Shown one piece after another: positions 17,382 to 23,584 of a stretch of DNA of 46,689 nucleotides. The stretch is from a virus. Under the pieces are notes generated by a model. It was not told the DNA's origin, searched no databases, and saw only the letters and a list, made by a program, of their open reading frames with translations. The translations under genes were made by a program, and so were the position numbers. The stretch is from positions 1 to 46,689 of the IMG/VR virus record IMGVR_UViG_3300031692_000005. One strand, given 5' to 3'. Position 1 is the first letter of the stretch, and each line of letters begins with the position of its first letter.

Positions 17382-17979
17382 CAGCCCCACGTCCAAGGCT
17401 GGATAGATTCGGTCCAAGGTCCTCGTATTCAATGTCTAGCACCTCAGATGCTGGAATCACCTTGCCGTCCACCATGTTGACATCATGGGGATAACTCAAG
17501 GTCATCATTCGTTCAAGCTCCTTTTCGAGATCGCCATCCGTCATACACTTGATGCGATCGCTGGAGAGATTGGCTGCGTCTCCCATGAGAAGATTGAGAT
17601 TCACGTCCCCCTTACCCTTTACCAGACCGAACATCTCAGCCAGGGTTCTCATACCCTTTCCTGAGCCGCTGGAAAGAGCTTGTTGAGCGATCTTCCGCAT
17701 GACCTGAGCCCGGAGGACTGGGATATTCTGCTGGAAGAGATGGGATGCTGGAACGTTGAAGGTAGGGTCGTACTGCCAAGAGATTAGCTGGGAAGGATCC
17801 ACGCCTAGGTCCTTGGCGATCTGCTCATCCGTTCTGCTCTCGGTAGGATCCGCCCAGATACGAATGTACTTCTTCTTGATAGCTTCCAAGTCTAGGACGC
17901 TGGAAGAAGTACCATTCTTACCCTTGGCCTTTCCGATCCTTCTCGGTGGCTTCTTGAAAGAAGCCTTTGGGTTCGCCAC
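17359..17979 (-). CDS. terS: Terminase small subunit
   Basis: A 206-residue protein from the GTG at 17979, with AGAAGGAGAGG upstream. It has a basic N-terminus (KKPPRRIGKAKGKNG), a helix-turn-helix-like region around 50-70 (RTDEQIAKDLGVDPSQLIS), then a helical oligomerisation part and an acidic C-terminus (DIEYEDLGPNLS). Being first in the late block, before the large terminase, fits the subunit that recognises the packaging site. The hairpin-rich region just upstream could be its target. Confidence 0.8.
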   Translation of the reverse strand: MANPKASFKKPPRRIGKAKGKNGTSSSVLDLEAIKKKYIRIWADPTESRTDEQIAKDLGVDPSQLISWQYDPTFNVPASHLFQQNIPVLRAQVMRKIAQQALSSGSGKGMRTLAEMFGLVKGKGDVNLNLLMGDAANLSSDRIKCMTDGDLEKELERMMTLSYPHDVNMVDGKVIPASEVLDIEYEDLGPNLSSLGRGADEPQATE

Positions 17980-18034
17980 GCTTGCCTCTCCTTCTAAAGA
18001 GTATGAAGCTTCTAAAGCTTCCTTGCTTCCCCCG

Positions 18035-18097
18035 GAGACCGCTTCAGCCTCTCCCCTTCGGCTTGTGGAGCCTACGGGGAGAGCCCGAAGCGGTCTC
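18035..18097. other. 63-nt composite hairpin upstream of the late block
   Basis: GAGACCGCTTC (18035-18045) pairs with GAAGCGGTCTC (18087-18097). CTCTCCCC (18049-18056) pairs with GGGGAGAG (18076-18083). Inside, GGCT pairs with AGCC. Only a 3x3 internal loop interrupts the stem. Just beyond it CTAGGGGGGT occurs twice (18097-18118). No poly-T follows. It may be a terminator-like boundary between divergent units, a packaging-site element or an mRNA leader element. Confidence 0.65.
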
Positions 18098-18172
18098 TAG
18101 GGGGGTTACTAGGGGGGTGGAAGGAGATCCTGTCAATAGGAAACTGCTAAGTCCTATTCTTTCCATGGGGAT

Positions 18173-18209
18173 GGGTGGGGCCGGCTTCACCGAGAAGACG
18201 GCCCCACCC
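18173..18209. other. 11-bp inverted repeat in divergent control region
   Basis: GGGTGGGGCCG (18173-18183) is the exact reverse complement of CGGCCCCACCC (18199-18209), with a 15-base loop. It lies between the composite hairpin and the tandem repeats, outside any supported gene. Possible roles are transcription boundary or packaging/replication structure; none can be chosen from sequence. Confidence 0.6.
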
Positions 18210-18386
18210 GGTTGAGGTGAGGAGTGGAGGCTCCTCCGTGAGAGGATGAGAAAGCGCCTTGGCCGGTCGAGCCTGTGCCCAGTAAGACCCGCGACCCAGG
18301 CTCATTCAATCTGCACGAAGTCTATCTGATTGTCAAATGAAAAGTGTAGATTCCATGGAGGCGCAGGGCGTCTACGATGCGCTGAT

Positions 18387-18488
18387 CTACAAGAGTCTGA
18401 AGTGAGCATCTTGGGGTAAGCTACAAAAGTCTGATATGAGAATCCTAGGGTGAGTTACAAGAGTCTGATATGAGAATCCTAGGGTGAG
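18387..18488. repeat. Three tandem 34-bp repeats (iteron-like)
   Basis: Units at 18387-18420, 18421-18454 and 18455-18488. The second and third differ at only two positions, while the first is more diverged. All share the core AGTCTGA and end GGGT(A/G)AG. They lie head-to-tail without spacers in the divergent intergenic region, upstream of the early promoters. Such arrays often bind an initiator or a repressor, so this is a candidate replication origin or operator. Confidence 0.8.
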
Positions 18489-18644
18489 ATTTGTAGACAT
18501 GGTGCGTGGGGATGTATGTATGACGCGCCAAAGCCGGCGGGGGGTGTACGCCGCTCGGGAGCGGGATCCTTCCAGCCTGCCCACCAAGCCCCGTGCACAC
18601 GTGGATGCCTGCCCACAGCGCCCATTGGTGGCCTATTACAGCCA

Positions 18645-18741
18645 CTTGTACATAAGCCTGCTGTTGTATGGCACTTGCACGCATGTAGGGGCGAGGTTGT
18701 ACTTGTACGGTGCTTGCACACTGCATACCGGTAGCTTGCAC
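18645..18741. promoter_or_regulatory. Five CTTGYAC boxes
   Basis: CTTGTAC or CTTGCAC occurs at 18645, 18674, 18702, 18713 and 18735 on the plus strand, all within 97 bases and immediately upstream of the predicted early promoter. The last two intervals are 11 and 22 bases, about one and two helical turns. The density suggests binding sites for a phage or host regulator. One box (18675-18680) could also serve as a -35 for TGTACT at 18698-18703. Confidence 0.5.
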
Positions 18742-18770
18742 TTAGCACTTATACAAGACTTTCGTAAAAT
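18742..18770 (+). promoter_or_regulatory. Putative sigma70-like early promoter
   Basis: TTAGCA (18742-18747), 17-base spacer, TAAAAT (18765-18770). The -10 matches the consensus at five of six positions and the -35 at four. It faces the rightward early genes and would give a leader of about 135 bases before the first gene at 18915. Confidence 0.55.
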
Positions 18771-18777
18771 GGATACG

Positions 18778-18806
18778 TTGCTTTACCCTCTACCACATGC
18801 TACACT
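18778..18806 (+). promoter_or_regulatory. Second putative early promoter
   Basis: TTGCTT (18778-18783), 17-base spacer, TACACT (18801-18806), followed closely by a further AT-rich TTATAC. The same -10 form TACACT recurs in the promoter at 25213-25242. Weaker than the promoter just upstream; the two may act in tandem. Confidence 0.4.
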
Positions 18807-18914
18807 TATACCATGCTCTCGGTGTGGCATACACCATGCAACGGCACCTACCTCGCCTGTCTCCTTCAAGCGGGCGTCGTCCAGTCGGCTTAGGTTTGCA
18901 ACCCGGAGGTGTGA

Positions 18915-19466
18915 ATGGATGACAAGCGTTACCCCTACATCAAGTATGCGTGGGGTGGAGTGAGTTGCGAGCGGGTCAACGGAAGCCTTACAGGTTGCCG
19001 AAGTCTCCTCGAAGCCGTCCGGGACTACGGCACGAATGATTGCGTAGTCGTTATCGCTCCTGATGAGCGGGGACCTATGGCACGGGCGTGGATCGCATCG
19101 GCTCTGCACGGTCCTATGCTTGACCTCGCGTTGCCTGTCACCGATGTTCGCACCCTAGATCGCAGTGGCTTCGTGCTCCGAGCCCTATCGACTGCCGATC
19201 ATAGCTATGGGGTGCTCGCACGCAAAGCCCTAGCCGATCCGGAGTGGCAAGGGTTGAATACGGTGGGGCTATCTCATCACCTCGACAATCTGCGGCGCGC
19301 TGGGGCACGCATCGGTCACCGGGAAGGGTCGCACATTGTTTGGGAAGACGCCACGCCCCCTACGCCGGTGCCAGTGGAAGGCGAGGAAGCATGGGAGTCT
19401 TGGAGGCACACGGAATGGGAGCTTATCCCCCACCAACCGATCAACCACCCCAACTCGGAGGTGTGA
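18915..19466 (+). CDS. First early protein, unknown function
   Basis: A 183-residue protein, ATG behind GGAGGTGTGA. The N-terminal ~95 residues look like a small alpha/beta domain (NDCVVVIAPDERGP). The region LSHHLDNLRRAGARIG, then HREGSHIVWE, looks like a winged-helix hairpin, so the protein could bind DNA. It is the first gene after the early promoters, a usual place for host-takeover or regulatory proteins. No family is recognised. Confidence 0.7.
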   Translation: MDDKRYPYIKYAWGGVSCERVNGSLTGCRSLLEAVRDYGTNDCVVVIAPDERGPMARAWIASALHGPMLDLALPVTDVRTLDRSGFVLRALSTADHSYGVLARKALADPEWQGLNTVGLSHHLDNLRRAGARIGHREGSHIVWEDATPPTPVPVEGEEAWESWRHTEWELIPHQPINHPNSEV

Positions 19467-19898
19467 ATGGATGAGTTAGGATCCCTCCGAGCACATGCAG
19501 TTGCTTGCGAGGAAGTGTGGAATGAAGCACGCAAGCGCGCTCATACGGCTTACCGCATGTACCATGATGCCTTGCACATGGGGGACACACCCGGGGAAGA
19601 ACTAGACCGGCTAGAGCGCGAGGAGGATGCTGCGAACGAGTACTTCCACGTAGTGTCTTCTTCAATGTTCGACGTTGCACGAGCTTGGCTACAAGCTGCG
19701 CAAGATGCACCTCAGTGTTCGGAAGATCCAGCGCACACCTTGGACCACATGATCCAAGCGAGTGAACTGCTTGTGCGCTTGCACGGTCCTTACTGTACTG
19801 CAACAGCAGAACTGGAGCGAACCATCAACGCCTACAAGCGTAGGCGAGAGATCCTACTGTACGGGTTCACGTTGCCGAAGTCTAACCATAGGATCTAA
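19467..19898 (+). CDS. Helical early protein, unknown function
   Basis: A 143-residue, almost wholly alpha-helical protein rich in Ala, Glu and Arg (EEVWNEARKRAHTAYRMYHD, LDRLEREEDAANEYF). Its start context is a 19-base exact copy (19456-19474) of the start context of the preceding gene (18904-18922), covering the ribosome site and first codons. It may be a small helical-bundle binder of a host factor. No known motif. Confidence 0.7.
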   Translation: MDELGSLRAHAVACEEVWNEARKRAHTAYRMYHDALHMGDTPGEELDRLEREEDAANEYFHVVSSSMFDVARAWLQAAQDAPQCSEDPAHTLDHMIQASELLVRLHGPYCTATAELERTINAYKRRREILLYGFTLPKSNHRI

Positions 19899-19909
19899 GG
19901 AGGATTACC

Positions 19910-20113
19910 GTGGCATACGAACCGGTTGCCTTTGTGTACGACGCTGACGTCCATTGCCCGGATTGCGCGAGGGACGCGGGCATGGATAAAGAAGGTGCTG
20001 TTGACTCGGAGGGGAATCCCGTTGGGGTGGTTGCCCCTTGGGATGATAACTACCCGGATGGCTTGTACTGTGGTACTTGCGGAGATGAGATTGTCGCTCC
20101 CACGGAGGGTTGA
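19910..20113 (+). CDS. Small zinc-ribbon protein
   Basis: 67 residues from a GTG behind AAGGAGG. Two CXXC pairs (CPDCARDAG near 16-19 and CGTCGDE near 54-57) form a zinc-ribbon knuckle pair, with an acidic linker between. It lies among other small zinc-binding proteins of the early block. Possibly a nucleic-acid or protein-binding adaptor; function unknown. Confidence 0.7.
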   Translation: MAYEPVAFVYDADVHCPDCARDAGMDKEGAVDSEGNPVGVVAPWDDNYPDGLYCGTCGDEIVAPTEG

Positions 20114-20116
20114 ACC

Positions 20117-20350
20117 ATGTCCCATGAATGTATTCTGAAGCATTACCCGAACCTACGGCCGCACGTCCAACGTGTAAGACTAGTTTCCAAGCATGCGGAC
20201 TTCGAACGAATCATGGGCCACGATGCTAGGTGGATCGATGGCACACTCAAATACTTGCGCTCGGAGCTAGCCGGCAAGATTCGGCATGAGCGCGCCTACC
20301 AGCGTGGCTTGCCAGAATGGCAACCGTGGCACACCTATCAGCCCTACTAA
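20117..20350 (+). CDS. Small early protein, unknown
   Basis: A 77-residue basic, aromatic-rich protein (RWIDGTLKYLRSELAGKIRH) starting three bases after the previous stop. Overlap-type spacing and the same strand place it in the early operon. The C-terminus is Trp/Tyr/Pro-rich (PEWQPWHTYQPY). No motif is recognised. Confidence 0.6.
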   Translation: MSHECILKHYPNLRPHVQRVRLVSKHADFERIMGHDARWIDGTLKYLRSELAGKIRHERAYQRGLPEWQPWHTYQPY

Positions 20351-20362
20351 AGGAGAACGGTA

Positions 20363-20716
20363 ATGGACCCAAAGCGTGCATCCGATGCAGCACTGGAGTA
20401 CACGGCGGCCGATTGTGCGGCCGCCGTATCGGCCATGCCTGAAGGACACAAGGCAGAGTACTACTTGGCTCTGTGCCGAGCTTGCCGGGCAGAGCAAGCG
20501 CAACGGGAGCGGATCCGGAGTAGCCGGCGGGTGCTGGCCCATGACGGTCCGAACGATCCGCTGGCGCACCCGGACTTCCGAAACCGGCTGTATATGCTAA
20601 GGCGTGCCCGAGAGATTGCCGAGTATGCTCGGGAGAATCCACGGTCGAGGTACGACTACCCGTACTATTCAGGTGCTCTATTCGATTGCGGGTGGAGGCG
20701 GCACAACCGGGGGTAG
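20363..20716 (+). CDS. Small early protein with Cys residues, unknown
   Basis: A 117-residue protein, ATG behind AAAGGAGAACGGTA. Helical N-terminus with CAAAVSAMPEGHKAEYYLAL, then CRACRAEQAQRERIR, and a Tyr/Arg-rich C-terminus (SRYDYPYYSGALFDCGWRR). The cysteines are not arranged in a clear zinc site. It ends two bases before the next start. Function unknown. Confidence 0.6.
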   Translation: MDPKRASDAALEYTAADCAAAVSAMPEGHKAEYYLALCRACRAEQAQRERIRSSRRVLAHDGPNDPLAHPDFRNRLYMLRRAREIAEYARENPRSRYDYPYYSGALFDCGWRRHNRG

Positions 20717-20718
20717 AA

Positions 20719-20964
20719 ATGAAACGATACATCTTGTCCTTTGCTGATTCGGTCACCCATACCCCGGAGCACCCGGAGCGAACGGCGCGCCGTGCATCCG
20801 GGTGGGATATGGCGTATCAAGTCTGGCCCAACCGGGCGAGCATGCTCACAACGATTCGCATGCAAGGTGGGCGGTCGGGCGCTTGGAAACCATGCGTCCC
20901 GCTCGGTGCCACTACAGACGGCAACCAAGACCTTAGCCCCGGCTGCTCCCCGCAAGCCGATTGA
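20719..20964 (+). CDS. Small early protein, unknown
   Basis: 81 residues from the ATG at 20719 (MKRYILSFADSVTH), behind GGGGGTAGAA. The open frame extends 11 codons upstream, but only into the previous gene. The content is mixed, with a basic centre. Its stop is followed directly by the repeated leader motif at 20966. No family recognised. Confidence 0.55.
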   Translation: MKRYILSFADSVTHTPEHPERTARRASGWDMAYQVWPNRASMLTTIRMQGGRSGAWKPCVPLGATTDGNQDLSPGCSPQAD

Positions 20965-20965
20965 C

Positions 20966-20990
20966 ACCTTGCTCCTCGGGGCGATCCATT
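20966..20990 (+). repeat. 25-nt leader repeat, copy 1
   Basis: This 25-base stretch ends in CTCGGGGCGATCCATT. It recurs with one mismatch at 22076-22100, and its last 10 bases (GCGATCCATT) recur at 21741-21750. A small hairpin, GGTCC-TACA-GGACC (20997-21010), and then the ribosome site of the clamp-like gene follow. A shared post-transcriptional or translational control element is suggested. Confidence 0.7.
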
Positions 20991-21032
20991 CAAACCGGTC
21001 CTACAGGACCACAATCCAAAGGGGTACCTATC

Positions 21033-21737
21033 ATGCACACCAATCCCGAAGTTGTCACACCGAACAAAGCCGAAGCAGCGCCCGTAGTCTCAGTCTCTGC
21101 GGGGATCTCCCGCGACGATCTGAAGGCGCTCTCCACCTTTGTCTCCACCGATCCCGAACGCTCGGAACTATCTCGGGTTTGGGTCCAACGGTTCGGCGAC
21201 TCCCTTTACTGGCAAGCGACCAATGGGCACGTCGCCTTGGTGGTTCGCAGCAAGATGGATGAGGACGCCGACATGGCCATGCCACCGAAGGTCGCCTACC
21301 AGATCCCCGCACCAGCCATGAAGACGCTCACAGCGGGCCGCAAAGGCTTCGAGGTACATATGCGCTGGACGGATGAGAGCTTCATTAGTTGGGTCAACGG
21401 AACCGAGACGATTTACCGGCTGGCCACGGACGAGCAACCGCCCTCGCTTATGTACATCGTCCAACGCGCCTTGCAGGGGGTCGAGCATGAGCCGGCGGAG
21501 CATAGCAGCTTCGGCGCGTCCTACATGGAGCGGTTCGGGAAAGTGGCCAAGCTCCTATGCTTCTCCTCAACGCACGAAGCCCCGTCCATGGAGATATCCT
21601 GGAATACGCGGGGCAACGAGGACGCCACCCTCGTCCACTTCCACGGGCGAGACGACGTGCTCGGGCTTTGGATGCCAATCCGGGGCGCGGCGGAGAGCAA
21701 CCACGATTGGTCAGACTGGAAGGACTGCGAAGCGTAG
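21033..21737 (+). CDS. Putative two-domain DNA sliding-clamp-like protein
   Basis: 234 residues from the ATG at 21033 (MHTNPEVVTPNK), behind AAAGGGGTACCTATC. Two marks recall the bacterial beta clamp: WQATNGHVALVV (60-71), where DnaN has an ATDGHRL motif, and LGLWMPIRG (210-218), where DnaN ends with MPMRL. The length is near that of two-domain phage clamps, not the three-domain bacterial protein. Residues after MPIR form an unusual extra WSDWKDCEA tail. A processivity role for the phage polymerase is inferred. Similarity is short, so confidence is moderate. Confidence 0.45.
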   Translation: MHTNPEVVTPNKAEAAPVVSVSAGISRDDLKALSTFVSTDPERSELSRVWVQRFGDSLYWQATNGHVALVVRSKMDEDADMAMPPKVAYQIPAPAMKTLTAGRKGFEVHMRWTDESFISWVNGTETIYRLATDEQPPSLMYIVQRALQGVEHEPAEHSSFGASYMERFGKVAKLLCFSSTHEAPSMEISWNTRGNEDATLVHFHGRDDVLGLWMPIRGAAESNHDWSDWKDCEA

Positions 21738-21740
21738 AAG

Positions 21741-21774
21741 CGATCCATTCAACCCACCCCCGCTCCAGGGGGTC
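21741..21774 (+). promoter_or_regulatory. Leader motif GCGATCCATT plus hairpin, copy 2
   Basis: GCGATCCATTCAA (21741-21753) is identical to 20981-20993. It is followed by a hairpin ACCCCC-GCTCCA-GGGGGT (21757-21774) and then the ribosome site. The distance from motif to start codon is 51 bases here and 52 in copy 1. Confidence 0.55.
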
Positions 21775-21791
21775 AGAAAGGGGAACGAATC

Positions 21792-22073
21792 ATGGAACGG
21801 CAAGACGATCGGACGCCCGAAGAGATGCACACCCACACGGTGCTGGTAGTTGGCACGGACTCGTTTTTGAGCGGGTGGGGGAAAGCCGCTGGAGGTCTTA
21901 GCTATGCTGCGTGGGCGTGCAAGCCCGAGGACATGCACACAGTAGAGCGGTGGGTCCGAAGCCGGGGCGATATGCGGCGCGTCCGGGTTACTTGTGACCC
22001 GTACCGTCCCAGTCGTGGTTGTGCACACTTGCACATATACGTCGTCCGGCCGGGTCACCTGGCGATGAGCTAG
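21792..22073 (+). CDS. Small early protein, unknown
   Basis: 93 residues, ATG behind AAAGGGGAACGAATC. Short beta/alpha protein with HTHTVLVVGTDSFLSGWG at the N-terminus and VRVTCDPYRPSRGCAHLHIY near the end. It lies between two genes that share the GCGATCCATT leader and has the leader itself. No family recognised. Confidence 0.6.
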   Translation: MERQDDRTPEEMHTHTVLVVGTDSFLSGWGKAAGGLSYAAWACKPEDMHTVERWVRSRGDMRRVRVTCDPYRPSRGCAHLHIYVVRPGHLAMS

Positions 22074-22075
22074 CC

Positions 22076-22100
22076 ACCTTGCCCCTCGGGGCGATCCATT
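22076..22100 (+). repeat. 25-nt leader repeat, copy 3
   Basis: Differs from 20966-20990 at a single base. It ends 17 bases before the ATG of the RadC-like gene, so here the motif is much closer to the start codon and no separate hairpin follows. The internal CCCCTCGGGG can itself fold. Confidence 0.7.
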
Positions 22101-22117
22101 TCAGGAAGGAACGTACC

Positions 22118-22582
22118 ATGGAATGCACTTGCCCTACGTGTGGACGACGCTTCCGCCGGGCGGAACGGGTTTCCGAGGAACAACCACAGATTCTTTCATC
22201 TAAAGGAATCAGCAGACTTCCCGAGGTTCAAGCAATCTCATGCACCCTTCAAGAGCACGTCCTGATTGTTCACCTTTCGACCAAGCATTACCCGTTGCGC
22301 GTGCGCTGCATCCATATCGGTGGATTGTCGGGCAGCTTGGTTGATCCCCGCTCGATTTGGAGAGATGCAGTGAGCGCGGGCGACTGCGCGGCAATCGTCC
22401 TGGTACACAATCACCCGTCCGGAGATACCAGCCCAAGCTCTGAAGACCTGTCCATCACCCAACGGCTCATCTCTGGAGGTCGATTGCTTGGTATTGAACT
22501 GCTTGATCACGTAATCGTCGGAGGTCCACAGCATACCAGCCTACGGGCTAAGCACCCCGACCTTTGGCAGGATATCTCATAG
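22118..22582 (+). CDS. RadC-like JAMM/MPN-domain protein with N-terminal Cys knuckle
   Basis: 154 residues from the ATG at 22118, behind AGGAAGGA. The C-terminal ~100 residues follow RadC: a LVDPRSIWRDAV helix, then LVHNHPSGDTSPSSEDLSIT with the full JAMM ligands (His97, His99, Ser107, Asp110), then LLGIELLDHVIVGG. The N-terminus MECTCPTCGRRF adds a short Cys-rich knuckle not present in bacterial RadC. JAMM proteins cleave isopeptide bonds or bind metals, and RadC's own activity is unsettled. Such genes often occur on phages, plasmids and defence-related islands. Confidence 0.85.
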   Translation: MECTCPTCGRRFRRAERVSEEQPQILSSKGISRLPEVQAISCTLQEHVLIVHLSTKHYPLRVRCIHIGGLSGSLVDPRSIWRDAVSAGDCAAIVLVHNHPSGDTSPSSEDLSITQRLISGGRLLGIELLDHVIVGGPQHTSLRAKHPDLWQDIS

Positions 22583-22618
22583 TGTACCGGCTGCTAGAAA
22601 AGGTGTAGCAAACGGTGC

Positions 22619-22647
22619 TTGACTAGGCTACACTCTGAAGGTAATGC
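22619..22647 (+). promoter_or_regulatory. Possible promoter upstream of the 22.7-24.8 kb gene group
   Basis: TTGACT (22619-22624), 17-base spacer, TAATGC (22642-22647). The -35 is strong but the -10 is poor. It sits in the only sizeable gap (22583-22688) of this part of the early block, and the near-palindrome CTAGGTCCTAGG follows. Confidence 0.35.
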
Positions 22648-22688
22648 TAGGTCCTAGGTATGGACAGGCTTAGGAAGGAGGTTACACG

Positions 22689-22922
22689 GTGACCCTCTGG
22701 ACGATTCACTGGGATACCAGTGACCCGAAGAACACCGGTTGGGCGCTCCGGGTTGTGGGACCGGATACGAATGAAAGCTACGCGCTGGAAGCTCGCCGGG
22801 ACGCCACGCTGGCAGAGCTGCTCAACACCTCTCAGGAACAAGGTCTACCCCTCCCGGAGTATGGGGAGTGGACGTACCACCCCGAGGATGGCGGACGTTG
22901 GGAAGCTGTACAGTACTGGTAA
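22689..22922 (+). CDS. Small early protein, unknown
   Basis: 77 residues from a GTG behind AGGAAGGAGG. Trp/Asp-rich beta-type sequence (MTLWTIHWDTSDPKNTG) with a helix TLAELLNTSQEQG, and a C-terminus YHPEDGGRWEAVQYW. It precedes the triplicated Cys/His family by 22 bases. Function unknown. Confidence 0.65.
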   Translation: MTLWTIHWDTSDPKNTGWALRVVGPDTNESYALEARRDATLAELLNTSQEQGLPLPEYGEWTYHPEDGGRWEAVQYW

Positions 22923-22944
22923 ACTGGTAAAGAGGAGATGCAGC

Positions 22945-23274
22945 ATGTTGAACAAGGATCAGAAAAGACTCCTTCAAGACTTACTGTGTATATGCGCCGA
23001 AGTCTTGAAGGAGTACGCGGACCACATCGAAGCGAAGGCACCTCAGGGCAATATCCTCCATGGTGAGAACTGCGAGAAGGTGGACCATCGAAGCATAGAA
23101 TGGGGATCTAACTGCCGATGGGCGCACGCGCCTGAGTACGATGGTCCTTATTCGGTGGGTCCAACCTGGCTCTGCGGGCGCTGCCACAACAGTCTTACTT
23201 TAGAACAAGTATGCGAGATGATCCGAAGACAGCACCATCTTGACGCAAGATTGTATGGAGGGGAGAATGCTTAG
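22945..23274 (+). CDS. Triplicated Cys/His family, member 1
   Basis: 109 residues from the ATG at 22945, behind AGAGGAGATG. It has an N-terminal helix (KDQKRLLQDLLCICAEVLKE) and a conserved core: HGENCEKVDH, a W.....WAH step, YDGPYSVG and WLCGRCHNSLTLEQVCEM. The invariant Cys and His (ENCEK, H, CGRCH) suggest one metal site. Members 2 and 3 follow, each overlapping the previous gene by 8 bases at ATGCTTAG. This is recent tandem duplication, visible also at DNA level. Biochemical function unknown. Confidence 0.75.
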   Translation: MLNKDQKRLLQDLLCICAEVLKEYADHIEAKAPQGNILHGENCEKVDHRSIEWGSNCRWAHAPEYDGPYSVGPTWLCGRCHNSLTLEQVCEMIRRQHHLDARLYGGENA

Positions 23275-23584
23275 TTGCAACGATCGCAAGAGACTCACAG
23301 AGCTATTGCGTGAACTCACTGCAGTGTTGAACAAGTACGTGGACTGCACTGAAGAGAAGACACCTCAGGGCAAGATCATCCATGGTGAGAACTGCGAGAA
23401 GGTTCGCCACGGTACTGCCATGTGGGGCGTGGACCACGGATGGATTCACGCGCCCGGGCACGATGGTCCCTATTCGGCGGGTCGAAACTGGTTCTGTGGT
23501 CGCTGTCACTCCGGCCTCACGCCAGAGCAGGCGTGTGAGTTGCTCCTAAGACAAGCACGATCGAAAGGAGGGAAGCATGCTTAG
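23267..23584 (+). CDS. Triplicated Cys/His family, member 2
   Basis: 105 residues from the ATG at 23267, whose first 8 bases ATGCTTAG contain the stop of member 1. The same plan as member 1: helix RKRLTELLRELTAVLNKY, then PQGKIIHGENCEKVRH, WIHAPGHDGPYSAG and WFCGRCHSGLTPEQACEL. Residues surrounding the conserved metal-ligand candidates are kept while the rest has drifted. The core is therefore probably under selection. Overlap implies translational coupling. Confidence 0.75.
   Translation: MLSCNDRKRLTELLRELTAVLNKYVDCTEEKTPQGKIIHGENCEKVRHGTAMWGVDHGWIHAPGHDGPYSAGRNWFCGRCHSGLTPEQACELLLRQARSKGGKHA

Noticed and set aside
15738-17432. TTG start for the large terminase at 17432
   Set aside because: It would add 17 residues encoded inside the small-subunit gene; the ATG at 17381 gives a normal N-terminus.
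18387-18488. CRISPR array
   Set aside because: The 34-bp units are contiguous without spacers and no cas genes are near; tandem iterons are the better reading.
17980-18914. tRNA genes or lysogeny cassette in the control region
   Set aside because: No cloverleaf or CCA-type ends, no integrase or divergent repressor pair, and no att-like duplication were seen anywhere in the window.
18484-18963. 159-residue plus-strand ORF in the divergent region
   Set aside because: No ribosome site, it runs over promoter-like sequence and CTTGYAC boxes, and overlaps the well-supported start at 18915.
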